Source: Malurus cyaneus samueli
Taxonomy: Eukaryota > Chordata > Aves > Passeriformes > Maluridae
DNA: 64,000 bases
Direction of reading: 5' to 3'
Assembly: GCA_009741485.1 (NCBI GenBank)
Contig: CM019217.1
Coordinates: forward strand, 49,093,153 to 49,157,152
Both the position numbers and the translations under genes were made by a program. The number at the start of each line of letters is the position of its first letter. The first letter of the stretch is position 1. Below are positions 37,028-50,747 of the stretch, piece after piece. Below the pieces are notes generated by a model. That model saw only the letters and a program-made list of their open reading frames with translations, searched no databases and had not been told where the DNA came from.

Positions 37028-37285
37028 CCAATATCACAGACTAAGCAGAAATGACCCCTGGGGATCATTGATTCCAGTGCCTGGCCCTGCATAGGAACAT
37101 CCCCAAGAATCACACCATGGGCCTGAGAGTTCAAATGCTTCTCAAACTCAAACAGGCTCCATGCTGTGACCACTTCCCTGGGTGCCCAAACACCCTCTTG
37201 GTGAAGGATCTTTCTCTGATATCTAACCATGGCTGTCATGGCTGAAAAACTTCTGTCTCTCCAGAAGACCCTTAAGGAGTTCTGC
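37028..37285 (-). mobile_element. CR1 retrotransposon, 3' fragment, diverged
   Basis: The stretch reads as the reverse complement of a CR1 3' region. Recognisable landmarks include AAGAATCACACCATGGGCCT, CATGCTGTGACCACTTCCCT, CACCCTCTTGGTGAAGGATC and TTCTCTGATATCTAACC, all standard in avian CR1 tails. The 3' end is at the left (about 37028, with a decayed ATCACAGACT-like end). Similarity is clear to about 37222 and uncertain beyond. It is more diverged than the copy at 27829, so probably older. No intact frame remains. Confidence 0.85.
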
Positions 37286-40200
37286 ACTTTTAAAAGAGAT
37301 GTGTACAGACTTCCACAACATCTAAAGGAGACATGTCAGAGTCTGGCTGTGGTTTTAGGCATCTAAATTATCTAAACCCCTCTCAAGCAAAGTTAGTTTC
37401 TAATTTTGTTTTACATTGTGGAGGTTGGGTTGCTACTGTTTCTTCTGTACACATTAATTTTTAAGTCTATGAATTACCCTGAAAATTCACAAAGTGAGAA
37501 CCCCTCAGGTGTACTTTACACCTAGCACCAATACACACTAGACTGAATCCTGGCTTGGTTTTTTTTTTTTTTTTTAGCCTAGGGATGTTCCAGATGCCAC
37601 TGCTGTTCCATGCATGCAATGAAAACAGGATTTCTTTATCTGGTTAAGCACTTTTGGATCCTGCAGGATATAGACATTACTATTATAATAATGGTTATGG
37701 TAATTTTCAAGGTAGGCGATAAATCTACCGCTTAATCCATCTCTTCCTTAATTAGACAGCAAGCATAACATCACTATCTGGGATAGAAGGAGTCTCAAGT
37801 GAGATCAGTGTTTAAAATCTAAAATTCAAATTATCCTTTCCTTTCTGAAGATGTGGTGGAGGGCACTGTTTAAAAATAACAGACTCCAGTGATTTATATG
37901 GTATCTCTTGTCTTATCAAAAAAAAACCCACAGATTCAAATTGAAAAAAGCTTTAGTGGTCCTAATGAAGAAAATCTTGAGTTTAATCCTACTGGGCATT
38001 TTAAAACCATCAGAAGATACAGAGCACAGATTTTTAAGAGGCAAAATGAAATGCTTAATCTTCATCAGTTAAAAAAAGGCCACTTCAATAACACAGAAGA
38101 TTATATAACTTTGAGGAGAGGGTTTAAGTTGTTAGTACAACCCAGTTTGACCAGGACCGTGAGAGCTGGGAACAGGAGATGTGAGCAGGGGGTTTTGGGT
38201 TTGACTCAGTGTTCAGGGGGTGCTCAAGTGCATGCAAATTCTAGACCTGACTGTGTAAATTGAGATCCTGGCTCACCCAGGGCCCCCTTATGCAGAAAAA
38301 GTCCAAAATGTTTGAATAACTCAAGGGAGCAGGACGGGCTGTGCTTGTCCCTGTGATGCTGAAGGGCCAAGATAGTGTGGGAAGGTGGCTTGACTGCTAC
38401 AACTCGTGTGGGGATGGATTGCTGGGCACAGTCAGTATCGTGTTTTACTGCCCTCGTTTTTATCTGCTGAAAATAGCTCTTTTGGAAAGGTTTTGCATCT
38501 AATTTTATTGGTTCAGAAAGCCTTTCAGCTGCTGGCTTACAGGTCTTCTGCCTATGAATTGGAGACCTCGTAAAGAGCTCTGCACTCTTGCCTATGGCTT
38601 CTGGATTAGTGTTATTATTACAGTGCACTTGGCATCAAACCTACACGAGCTGCTTTCTCCAAAAAGCTTATAAGCGAGAATAAATTCCAGTTTTTGCAGG
38701 AAAAAGAGAAAAAAGATGAGTCAATCAGTTTAAAATTTCATCCAGTGCGAGCTTGCAGGTGATCTGCTAATGCTATGTAACTTTTTATTCCATGAACTTT
38801 TTACTTTTGATGTGTTTGAAGCTGGGCTGTGGCTGCAGTTCATCCTTTCCCCTTGTATTTTTTACTGCTTTAAACTTTTTCTTTCATTTTAAAAAGTAAG
38901 GTGCTTTCTACACACTAATCTGAATGTTCTCAATGCCTCTGATGTAACAGGTGGTTTTGAGAAGAAAAATGTTGGTATTTAGGGTATTTTTAGCTGATTT
39001 GCAGCGTAACAAGCAGCTTATGTCTGTGGCCTTAGACATGAGTGGCAGAGGCTTGTCACTCATAAAGCCTTATCTAATGCAGAAGATTTCCTCCATCTGG
39101 AGCTTCTCTGTTCTGCCAACTTTTACCCTACTGTGGAGAAGCTATAAGGATCGGATCATCAATTAATAGTGGTATCCTAAGGATATTGTCTTAAGCCAAT
39201 GTAATGAAATAGAGCACTGATTTATTTAGCTATTTCTTTTCTCTGCCTTAAAAGACTGAATAAAGTCTCCCCACTCCTCCAAAAAAAGCCCCAAACCTCA
39301 CCCAAAAAACAAACCCCAGAAGTGGGGTTTGTTGTAGTGGCGGAATCTAGACACAGTAAAATTGCTGCGTGTGCTGGAGAATGGGAGAGAGGGAGGAAAA
39401 CCCCATCTTGCTCTCCCCTCTGTCAGGAACACAATGTGTGTAAAATAGCTAAAGTAGTTTACAAAGCTCTGCAAACAAGGCTGAAAGCAGTGTTCATCTC
39501 TGCCTCTACAACAGCCCCTGGGATGTCCTGTGGGGCCTCGCTGGCTGGGATGGACAGGTCCACACAGAAGCCTTCCTTTGGAGGAGATGTGCAGATTAAT
39601 GCCAGTCATGGATTCTCCCCCACCAGCCATCAATTTTTTCTTTTTTTTAGTTTTAATTTATATTGGCTTAACTCAGATCAAAATCGGGACCAGTGTGCCA
39701 ATAAACCCACGACCACTGTCCTGATGGGATATGAAGCGGTGGCCTTTTACTTAGACCTGCTTGCATTTGTTTCATATACCAACATAATCATCTGGAATTA
39801 GCAACCAGATGAGGGTCTTAAAGAGGAAAATTAATGCGACATATCGGAGGTGACATTCAAATACAAAGTCCCCATCGTTTTCTTGACTAGAATTCTGCAA
39901 TTACAAAAATATGAGCGCATTACATGCTGGAGGTCCTTTCAGACTGCAGGACAGCCTTGCAGGCAGGGAGTGCAGCAATAACACAAACCATACTTTGTGT
40001 TCAAACAATATTTGACAGCATTAAATATAACACAGGCTCATCTAACCTTCACGTCTCCATTCAGCTGTCTGACAATGGCAGCAGTGTTGTTTTATTATGG
40101 ATTGAAGTGCATCTTGACTGGCTTTTCTTTGCCCTTCAGAATGTGCTGGAGAGATCTAGATACCCTTTTTTTTTGGTGTACTGAGGGAGCTGAAACGATT

Positions 40201-43200
40201 CTCTTAACTCACTGATCTTTCCCACGGCATGGACAGCCAGCTGTGGGGGCTCAGCATCTCTGTAGCTGTCAGGGGCTGAGCCTCCTGCTCCTAATTCATG
40301 TATTTAATAAGTGGCAACGGGTTTTGAGGAAGGGGTGAAAAATGAAGGAGCAGCAGATCAGCTACACTGGTGCTGTTTGACTTTTCTCACAATCAGCAGC
40401 AGCGTGGAGGGGATGCAGGGGTCTGTGGCTGTGGGTTAATCCGTCCTGACTGCAGAGATGTCAAGGTATCTTTGCTTGATGGGACTTAGATATTAATTAG
40501 ATTTAGCACTCAGGGCCAAGCTGTAAACTTCAGGAGTGAAGGAGCTAGTAACTGGGATTTCTCCCCATGGTGGATTTGGGGTGTCTGACCAGTCAGGAGG
40601 TGACTGGGATGAATTCCTTGCTAACAGCCCCCTCTGCTTTCTGCTGGGCTTGGGGTAATGAGCCACACCCACAGCTTCTTCCTCAGGGTGAAATTCCTTT
40701 CAGCATCACCTTATTTTCCTCCCCCTATCTCTGTTGATTTTTTCCCCCCAAAATGGTTAATCTCAAAGGAATATTTTGAGAAAAAGGAATATATTGATAT
40801 TAATTTTTTTTCTTTTTTAATTGTAGTTCTATACAGCATTTCAAACCATCCTTAGGAAATAATAAAAGTTACAGAAGTCAGAGTGAAAGGAAAGATGAAA
40901 CACAATTATGCCAAAACGTAATTTAAAATGCAAATATTCCGGAGAAGCTGCAAGCCCCTAATTGCAGTGTTCTCTCTTATCATTGCTTCAAAAGCTCCCT
41001 ATGCTCCCTTCCTCCCTGCGGGAAGGGCCTCCGCCGCGGCTGTGCTGCCACACTCTGACCTCTCCGGTGAAATACGGATGACCCGAAATAAAACCAAGAG
41101 GGGAAGGAGGTGGCTGGAGCCCCTGCAGTCCCCGGGACTCAGCGGTGTGTGGTGGGAGGGGTGCCTGCCCCGTGGATGGGGTGGGAGCAGTGCTTTACAG
41201 GGAATAGTCTGTGAACATGTAGGTCTGGAGAACACCAGCCTGCTGCCTGCACCTTCCAGTCAGGTCTGTCTGTAATGCCAAAAAAATCAAAATTGCACTT
41301 TAGAAAAACCTTAGCTGAGAAATTTGAAAATACTGCAGCTGTTGAGATGCCTTTTCACAGAGCCTGGTAAGTGAAATCTAAAAAAAAAAAAATAGAATTA
41401 CTTGTTGAGCAAAATGTTTGTAGCTCTGCGAAGTTGTCCTTGGTGGCTGAAATTCCCATTTGGATTATGTAGCAGACAGCCCCCGTGTTCTCCACACAGC
41501 ACCATGGCTTCCAGGAGGGTATCTCTCCCCTCTGGTTGGGTGGCCAGAGGCAGAGAGACCTCTCTGGTATCCTCTCCCTGCCTTTGTGGGCTGCCACAGC
41601 CGAGAGGTTCAGCAGAGGTCCCAGCCTTTACCAGCGGGTGTGTGGATGTGTGGCGATGCTCTGGTCATCAAAGGACAGCACAGAAGCCTTGTACCCCATT
41701 GTCACAGCAGGCTGCCTCTCTGTGAACATCTCAAAGTGCTCTAGCAAGCACATCTGGGTGAGAAACACTTCTAAGTGCTTTCTAAAGTGTTTGTGTTTTA
41801 ACCTTTGCATTAAGTAGCCCCCATGGTTTTACTCTGATTCCTTGCATGACCTTGGAGATTGTTGGCCAGGCTTTGGGTTCAGCATTTCACGGTGAATTCA
41901 GAAGAAGTGGGTATTCCTAACCTCTTAGCCATACTGTGGCTTTTTCTGCTTGTGGTCTGTCTCACTTTCTCTTTAGTTATGCTTTAGATGTGAACTTGAT
42001 ATGCCCTGATTACTGACAGGCAGTGGAGTCATTTCAGAAGCTCTGATCACTGTGGCAAGGGCTGAGGCCTCCATCTCCCTGCACTGGCTGGTGACAGCCA
42101 CTGGAGTGTCACCCGGCCTGCCACGGGACTGTGAGGTTTATTTCAGCCCGAGGGGGAACAGCAATCACAGGTCTCTGCTGAAGGTACCAAGCAGTTGGGG
42201 CCTCTGGCCAAGATCACACAGGTGGGATTTGCCGGCGTGGTTGCAGGACGCGTTTCCATTTCCAGTCCCCTCTGTGCTGTAGAGTGCTGTACTTTGCCGA
42301 AATTTTGTCAATGCATTGAGCTGAAGCACTTGCTTTGTCTTTCACAGAGGCAGGGGCACATCTGGGATGCAGGTAGGATGTCTCTGGTGCTTGCCAGAGC
42401 CTGAAGCTGTGGTGCGTCTGAGGGTGCTGGGGTGGGAGGTTTTTCTGGTGCCTCTGACCCAGCAGGGTGCTAATGTGAGCAGTGGAAAATTCCACTGCCA
42501 GGGTGTCAGCTTTTTGATGGTCCTGGATGGCATTTGGGAAGGAGCAGGTAAAAAAGAGGATGGAGGCAGGTGTAGAACACTGTTTCTACTTGCACAAGGA
42601 GCTCAGGAAAGAGATGGATTGTGCTGGTTCAAATACTCAGTGTCCTGCTCTGTTTTCCCTCTTTCCCACTGCAGCATGAGGTAGTACAGCCAAATCAGCC
42701 CATTTGATGACTCGTGTTTTAATTTAAATCCACTTCCATCTGTAACATGGGCTCAGATCCTTGCACTGAAGTGTCTGAGCTGCATCCTGCCAGGCCAGCA
42801 TCCAGGGTAGGAGCTGCAGGATGACAAGGAGTTGTGTGCCCAGATTCTGGGTAGCCGTGTGTAAGACCTCCTGCTGCAGTGGCTCCTGATCACTGCTTAA
42901 TTTGGCTTTTCATTGCTCTGCCTTTTGCAGACTCTTTTTAGGGTTGTATCCTGCACAGCTGCTCTTCAGCCACGGGGGGCTGAGTTTCCTCTGTGATTCC
43001 CCATCAAAGGTGTATCCGAGCATGATGGGGACTTAACTGCCTCTAGGCTGGCTCTTATGGAATAGAATTGTCATGGTAAGGCATTTGGGATGCTCTAAAA
43101 CAATGAGAAAATGGGTTTATTGGGGTGGCTCCTGGCCTCTCCTCTGGGCTTGCACTGGGAGCCATCTGTGGCACAGCCAGTCACACGTTTCTTTGGCCTG

Positions 43201-45986
43201 CCAGGGAGAGAGGACAGGCTGGCATGTGCATTGCTGTCCAAGCTGGTTTGGGTAAAGTGACGATTGCCTGGCACACCCAGCACTGTTTAACTGTGTGAAC
43301 AGGTTGCTGGCAGGTACGACGCCAGCTGGAAGCACAGCTACAAATGTAAGCACGAGGAAGAGGCATTCGCATAATCTGAGAATCAAAACCTGACTCTTAA
43401 AGGCCAGTGTGTTGTTTTTCCTGAGCTGGGATCTTGAACTATTAATGCAGTTTTATGCTGGGGATATGTATCAGATGTGGCAATTTTTGGTATTACCACT
43501 TGTTGGTGACATTTCTGAGTCAGATTTTGCCAATCTTGTTGACTTGATCAGTACTTTATCGAATAACATCCCACATTCTCTCTGGAAATATTGTATTGTG
43601 CTACTTACCTTGTGGCCTAATGACATTCAACAGCAGTTGAAAAGATGTTTCTGAAGCCAAAATGCAGGTCATCCTTAGTTTGTGTAGATGGATGAAGGCA
43701 GCAGACATTTGCTCTCATGCTAATTGCAATGTGACTTTCAATTTTTGGAGCTGGAGGTTGGGTGCTTACACACAGTCAAGTGAGCTGCAGCTGATGGTTG
43801 TGGCTTGACAGCAGCAGAGCTGAGCAAAGATTATTTATTTCCACCTCGCAGAGCCATAATAAAAAACTTCTTGCCTCAGATAGGCACGGTGCTCACCTGG
43901 CTCCTTCTGTGCTGATGGATGGAAAAGTGAATGAGGTTTAACTTGCCTGTGGAAAAAAACATTCACAAAGAAAGCCAGCCTAAGCTCAACTCGTTGGAAT
44001 GTCTGCCAGGGGCTTTTAAAGCCATTTTTGGGGGTAGGGCAGTAGTGAAGTAATTATTATCTGAATGCGTGCATACAGTAAAATGGGTACGTTTTCTGCA
44101 TAGTCTCTTAAAGCCAAACTGAGTAGTAAGTAGGAATGCTTCCCTGCAGGCTGGCAGAAGGACACAGTTGGTATCACACATTTTAGCAGCTGGCATGTTA
44201 ATGAGGCCATTTTTATTGAAATGAGCTAAATACTATTAACATTTGTGGACTCCCAACTGATTTCTGAAGCATTTATTGAACTTCAAAAACTGCCTCAAGA
44301 ATCAATTAAAAATAATTTTTTAGATTTGATAGAAAGAAGACCAAAGAAAATTGTGCCGTCACATTTGTGTTTATCTGAACAGATCTTACCTTTCTGTCAC
44401 TGACTTTAAAGAGTTTCATCTCTTTTTTCCTTTTCTGTGCTCAAAATAGCACTAAAAAGTATCTCTTTGGAGAAAGTGGTAAGGTAGTTTTTAGTCAAGA
44501 TGATTTTTATTGGTGTGGGCTCTCTGCTGCACAAGAAGATGGCTGGTGTGTGGTTGAAAATAAATATATGGCTCTGTTATACAGTGGTTGCACTTGGTCA
44601 CTTTTACCAGTGAACTTAAAGTGTATTTCAATTATTAATTAAAATATTAAAAAGTTTTAGAAAGGATGAAAGCAATGAAGAGCTGTCTGGCCGAACATTG
44701 TGGGGGATTGGATGACAAACAGTGCTTCCAATTTATCCCTCCACCAGGCAGATCTGGGGGAAACCCTTGAGCTTTGATGTGTTTTGGCAAGCTGAGCAGC
44801 CAAGTCTGGGAGCCGTGGTGAGGACCTGCCTGTCGTCACCAGGGCATCTGGTGGTCCAGCACACCCAAGCCCACCATGGCAAGGGCAGGGAAGGGTCAGC
44901 TCCTTGGCTGCTTCCCTTGGCTTCAGGAGGGCTGTAGGCCAATATTTAAAACATTGTGACAAGCTCTAGCATCTTCAAGGCAGAGTCAATTATTTGTGCT
45001 AAGGTGAGGAGCATGTTGGTAAAGACAAATGCTAAAAAGAAAAATCAAGCCACGTTCTTGAAAGCGACATTAATCTAAGCAGCGTGTCAGCCTGCAGATG
45101 CTGCTAGAGTCATTATCCCGAGCTGAAACAACAACCTATGCAATTTTATTTCCCTTGTTTTGTGTTTTTTTGTCACAGCAGGGATTCATTGCTGGCAAAT
45201 ACGTGTAATGTTCATCAAAGACAGTCACAGGTTGCCCCAAGCCTTGACAGTGTGTTAGGGTGGCAGGAGCCAGGCATGGTGTGATGGCTGAGGGCACTGC
45301 CTGCGTGATGGGCTTGAGGTGTCCTGCACAGCTGCTTCAGGTGGGGGCAAATTCACAAAAAGGGATGACTGGCTGGTTTGTTGAAATAATCTGAGTAAGG
45401 ATGGCTGGGCCATCGTGTGGCCTCCCCCACAGTGTGCTTCCTTGCTGTCAGTTGTGCTTTATGGCTGGAGCAGAAAACCTGCTCATCAGCAAAGCTCCCA
45501 GGAAAGCAAGTTTGTGCATTAAATACTGCTGGAGGGACTGACGTAAAATACTGGAGTGGGAATTCTAGTCTTTATCCCAAGTGCATCTTGCCTATTTACT
45601 GATGAATCCAGTCTGTGGCAGAAAAATCCTCTTGGCTCCATTTAACAGCTCTGGAGAGGAAGGCAGAGCGTTATATGATCTCCAGTTGCATACCAAAAAT
45701 ACAGGCTGTTAGGTCTGCATGCGGTCTGCGAGACCACAGCCTGCCACAAATGTGCAACAGCGCAGCAGCTGAAATGAGCAGCACTTCTGTTTCTGTACGC
45801 CCTCCAAAAAGTTGGATCATTGCTTCTAATTTTACCTCCTATCTAACCTGAAATCTACTAGCCACTAGGATGATGATTTTTCATTGGTTTCCTTTGAAAG
45901 AAAGAAAAAGACAATAAAACAAACCCTCAAAGCAAGCAAAAAGATCCCATTATGAAAGCACAGCCTGTGCAAATATAAACCAGTAG
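37286..45986. other. 8.7-kb gene-free stretch
   Basis: No recognisable gene is present. The longest open frame is 39322-39801 plus (159 codons), with no recognisable domain and low-complexity F-rich and S-rich parts. A T run of 17 lies at 37559-37575. An AT-rich block near 39800-40080 is free of recognised repeats and keeps isolated CpGs (ATGCGACATATCGG), so it could be regulatory. The rest is ordinary non-coding sequence. Confidence 0.6.
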
Positions 45987-46079
45987 AAAAAAAAAATAAA
46001 TAAAAAAAAAAAGACTTGTTGTATAAATATGCCTAGAAGTGGCTGTGGTTTTGGTTTTTTTTTTTTTTTTTTTTTTTTT
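45987..46079. repeat. A-rich tract followed by 25-base T run
   Basis: Positions 45987-46012 are almost pure A (two single T interruptions), and 46055-46079 are 25 consecutive T. They lie 42 bases apart and are complementary, so a transcript could fold into an A-U stem. They may also be tails of two oppositely inserted retroposed sequences, but no parent element is recognised on either side. Confidence 0.8.
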
Positions 46080-47068
46080 CCTCATTTAACTTTAATCCCT
46101 TCCCAAACTTTAAATATTCCTCATCTGCAGGATGGGTAAGGAAATGAAGAAACAGCCTGTCACCCTGGTGTCTTTATTAGTAAACCTGTGCTTCCCCAAA
46201 CTGCCAGGCAGTCACCCAGCCCCTTCTTAGGTGATGGGAGTGTGACACACAAGCAAAGGAGACCAGAGCTCATCAGGAGGTGATGGAGGAGCTCCTCCTG
46301 CCCTTAAGGGCTGGAGAGGAGATGTGAGCCTGGGAGGGCAGAACGGTGTGAAGGAGTGAAGGTGAGTATCTGTGGTGCAGGCTGGAGCTGTGGTAGCAGC
46401 ATGGGGAGGTGCAGGCTCATCCCAGCAGCAGAGCAATGTCCCCCACCTGCTTCCTTGACCCTTCCTTGCTGATGGCGTCCCTTGTGTTCTCATGTTTCTG
46501 GCTGACAGGGGAACAAGCTGGATACTCTCTGCATGGAGGGTGAAGGAATCAAGATCATGGCTGAGAAAGGCAGCTTGCTACAGCTGGAGAATTTACTCAA
46601 TGTACATTTCTTCACTCTTCTGAGATCAGTTCTGTCATGTGAGAAAGCAACATGGATGATGCTGCCACCTAAATTAATTGCGAAACACTGATCTTTGTTA
46701 CTCAGGCCCTGTGGTAAATTCTGGTTTAGGAGCTTGTTGTCTCTGAAACTGCACAGACACTCCAAGCTTCATCTGGGGAGGACTTTATCCTTTCACCATT
46801 GTGAAAATCATGGACTGTTTCTCAGCACGAGACAGCCCCCTCCATGGAGTACTTGGTGACTTACCTTCTGTTGGGCACAAACAATGTCAGCACCCAACAT
46901 GTGCTTCAAGTTCTCACTCTGTCACTCCCTCTGTGAATGATTTATGTATTTTTCTATTGTATTTATTTAGAGTCTAGGGTTAGTGATCTATCTAGTGAAA
47001 CCTGACCTCTTTTAAGACCACTTTCATTCTGTTGATGTAGTACAGCTGTGGATCTTGATTATTCTCTT

Positions 47069-47161
47069 GAAAATGCAGATTCTGATTATGTTTTCAGTGA
47101 CCAGAGAGCCTCTTCTTAAAATGCTTTCTGATTATGTTTTGAGTGACCAGAAAGCCTCTTC
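47069..47161. repeat. Tandem duplication, unit about 46 bp, two copies
   Basis: TCTGATTATGTTTT plus the following AGTGACCAGA and AGCCTCTTC occur at 47081-47115 and again at 47127-47161. The 35-base cores differ at two positions. The preceding AAAATGC is also shared, so the duplicated unit is about 46 bases. It looks like a recent local duplication. Confidence 0.85.
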
Positions 47162-49968
47162 CAACTCCTTCACGCTGAGCTCCACATGACTCACTCAATT
47201 TCCAGGACAGGGGCAGCATGCAGGTAAGCCTGCTAAATGGAGGCCATGAGCATCAGTGTGGCAGAAATCCAAGATGTGCTTGTAGCTGTGCTGCAATTAC
47301 AACACACAAGTAATTAACACATTTAAATAAAAACCCAGCCAAGGCATTTGATGATAAAGGTGAAGTTCAAAAGCTCTGTCAATTAATCCCTGGGAAGGGC
47401 TGGTGCTCCCCAAGCCCAAGGGTTCTTGTGGAGTTGGAAGCTGGGCAGGGGTAAGGGCTCCAGCCCTGGCATTGTGCAGCCAGGCACAAATCCAGGGGTT
47501 ATTGTTGGTTGGTTTTAACATTGCTTAAACAATTTGTATAGGTCTCTTTAGATGCTGAATGGTTTTATGGCAGCTGCTGCCTGGAAAGCTGCATGTGCCA
47601 GGACCTTAATCCTGAAATAGTAATTTAGGTGGTAACTCTTGCTAGTATTAGTAGCTCTGTTTTACTGGGATGGGATTTTTCCCGGTAGTTAGCCATGTGA
47701 GAGTTTGCTGGAAGGTGAGCAGCTGAAGATCTGAAGTCAGCAGGACGATGTGATAACGGATAGGTGGTGAAGGAAGCAGAAAGGATAACTGAGGGTATTA
47801 ATGAGACAGGATTTCAATATAATTCCTCTTACTGTCACACAGCTTCCCTTATATAGTTTATTCTTGGTCCTGTTTCTGTTTGGCTTTATGATTTTTGTTT
47901 GGGGTATTTTTTTGTTGATTGGTTGGAGATTTTGTGGGGGTTTTTTTGTTGTTTGGGTTTGGGGTTTTTTCCCCCACTCCCTTCTGCAAGTCTCCATTGT
48001 TCAGGGAAATCCACCTCATCCAGCCCCTGCCTGTCTCAGTGCCTTTGCTGCTGCTGGGATGTTCCTGCTCCTCTGCCCAATTTGGCCATGAGGAGCACTG
48101 GCAATGTGCCTCCTTGGGAAGCTTTGCAGTTTGGATGCTGTTTCCCTTATATTTTCATTTAAAAAAATTAAAAATGTACCAGCAGCGGGAACCTTGCCCA
48201 CAGGACTCTGGTATGCCAAAATGAGTGGAGCCAAATGGCATTGGTTACAGCTCCCTGTTCACACTGTGCCACTGGATCCAAGCATCGTTTGCGGAAGCTG
48301 GACTGGTTCTGGGTGAGATTGCTGGTTCTTATATGATGCAGTGAGAAATGTTAAAAAGCAGGGCTGGCTCTTGCCTACAGAGAAAGTAGGCAGCTGCTGA
48401 AGAGCAGCAAGAAACCCCCCAAAAACATAATGGCCATTTGTTGCCTGAGAGGGAAAATGGCTCTTTTTCTTGCAAATGAGAGTTTAGAGTTGGCGTGGGT
48501 AAAAATTATCTTTTCCCCTGCCTCCTGTGCATGAGTCTGTGCCTGAGTGAAACTCTAGGAGAAAAGGGTTTGCTGAGCAGGGAGTGACCCGTACTTGAGA
48601 TTGGAAACCGCAAAACAAACTCGGTGGCTAAACCTCTCTCCTCTGGGCTTGGCTTTGATTCCCCATTTGCTGGGAAGGTGTCTGCCTTTCTGGGACAGGC
48701 AGCCGTCACCCAGCATGTGTGACAAGCAAGAACTGCAAAGAGTTACAAAGATCACTGAGTTCTCCGAGTGCCAGGATAAAAAATTAATTCAGACAGGAGC
48801 CAGCATCTCCTTTTTTACTCACTGAGTGACAGCATCAGCCTCAGCTGCTGTACACAACCCAAAGGCTTTAACTCGAGGTGACTCATTCAGGAAACAACCT
48901 TTTCTCTCCCTAACCATTCTGCTGTTCCAAAGCGGTGATGCCCTCTCTGTCTGCTCGGCTGTTCGCCACCCCTGCACACGGGAATCCCAGCAGCCCAGAG
49001 CTCACCTCCCTGCCCGTGCCCGCTGGTGGCTTGCCCAGGGCAGCAGCAAGGAGCTGGGGGCTCCCCTGCAGACATGCGAGGGACACGACAGTCACTTTGC
49101 AGAGATTTGTCCCAAACCAAGCAGACTTCTCGGTGTGATGCTACTGGAACCAGCCATGTGCTGTACTGAGCCCCTGCTTTTTCCAGCTGCACTTGGTTGT
49201 GTTCAGATTTGATTGTGTTCAGGAGGCACCTCTCTGCCTCCCTGAAAACGATCAAAAATCCAACAGAAAAAAACCCAAACAAATTTCCCTCCTTCCCACC
49301 CTGCAACCCCAGCTCTGTGAGATAAAGAGTGTTAGAATGAAATGAGCCAAATGAAAGTGTTTTCTTCTGAGCTCTGTTTTCTGATGTTGCAGTGTGGTCA
49401 AGCAGAAGAAATCAGAGATCAGACGTTTTTAAAGCTTAAATAATTAATTTTTAGCACAAACAAGGCAAAAGGGCTGACATGGGACTAGACCTATGATTTC
49501 TGAGTAGCAGTGGGTGCTGTTAGGTGTGTAAAACCAGGAACGATGGGACTGTTTGAGGAGCTGGTATAGTCTGTTGATGGTAAGGCTGGACACAAAATAG
49601 GCATTGAGACCAAAATCAGTGCAATTAGTAAAAATGACTCTGCTCTCAAGCTGAGTATTTTTGCAGACACTCCACTGTATCATTGCCCCCCACTCATCAT
49701 GAAGAATACAAAGGGCTGCCTTTTGAATAATCTATATAATTTATATATAAGTACCTTGAAATCATGATGGTGCTGTAGTCTTCTCCAGAAAAATGCTGCT
49801 TTAAACAGAAATCTCTCTGTGTGTAGAACTATAAAAAATGTATGACTCTGTAAACACAAACTAAAAGGGCTGAATTTTTCCTTCCTTTCACTTTGCTAAA
49901 GCTGATGCTATGATCTGTGCCTGTATGAATGAAATCAGCCTGAACAACAAGGGAAGCAACTTTATGCC

Positions 49969-50046
49969 AGATTATTGCACATTTGCAGGTATTCCACTTT
50001 GCTACTAGATTATTGCACATGTTTGCAGATATTCCACTTTGCTACT
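49969..50046. repeat. Tandem duplication, unit 38-40 bp, two copies
   Basis: AGATTATTGCACAT followed by TTGCAG, ATTCCACTTTGCTACT and one variable position occurs at 49969-50006 and 50007-50046. The copies abut directly and differ by a two-base insertion and one substitution, indicating a recent duplication. Confidence 0.9.
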
Positions 50047-50729
50047 TGTGTGTCACTGTCATGCAAATTTTAAGAACAATGTATCACATAAAACCAGAAA
50101 TAGGAAGCTCTGTTCTGTTAAATTACTGAATATCAGGTATTTATTATAAACACCCCACTTGGTGAGACATTGGGAAACTTAAATTTTAAGATCACTTACA
50201 TTTTAATATTGTGATCATGTACATTTTAAGAGCCCAGTTGCAAAACAGCAGTCACTAGGAAAACAAGAGTTTGAACCTTGATTTTGTCGTGGGATGGCTT
50301 GAATGGTTAGATTTGGTGAATTTTTGCTATTCTGGATTGTAAGCAAAGTTATTGTTCTACTGCTGTCTCTTCAGGAATCATGCTGATTTTTTTAACTTCC
50401 CTGTGAATGGGAAAGACATAAAGCAAGCTGGCATCAAGGATTGTGCTTTATAAGAAAGGAATGTGGAATGATAAAATGGTTACATATGGCAATATGGACA
50501 GTTTCCAACTTAATGGAAATAAAAGAGTCAGATTTTTGCAGCATCTAGTGAGAACTGAACTGTATTTTTATGCAAATGCTATAGAAAATGCAGCTCAGCA
50601 AAGTCTGTTTTCCTGCTATTGGCTGGAAAGCATTTTGAGTGCCTAAAGACTTCTATTTTCCACGAAAACTTGGTGAAAAAGAATATAAAGGGGTAATAGA
50701 GCATCTAAACCCATTATGCCTACAACAGC

Positions 50730-50747
50730 TTTTTTTTTTTTTTTTTT
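50730..50747. repeat. T homopolymer (18 bases)
   Basis: An uninterrupted run of 18 T following ACAACAGC, then AAATCCG. No associated retroposon body is recognised on either strand. Confidence 0.9.

Noticed and set aside
39322..39801. 159-codon plus frame
   Set aside because: It contains low-complexity F-rich sequence from a T run, has no motif, and overlaps a 111-codon minus frame. It fits chance.
47901..47964. Four G runs in T/G-rich sequence, a possible G-quadruplex
   Set aside because: The loops are too uneven (one is about 31 bases) for a convincing quadruplex. It is better described as simple T/G-rich sequence.
48887..49306. 139-codon minus frame
   Set aside because: Plus-strand frames of similar length (48826-49212) cover the same bases and no domain is visible.
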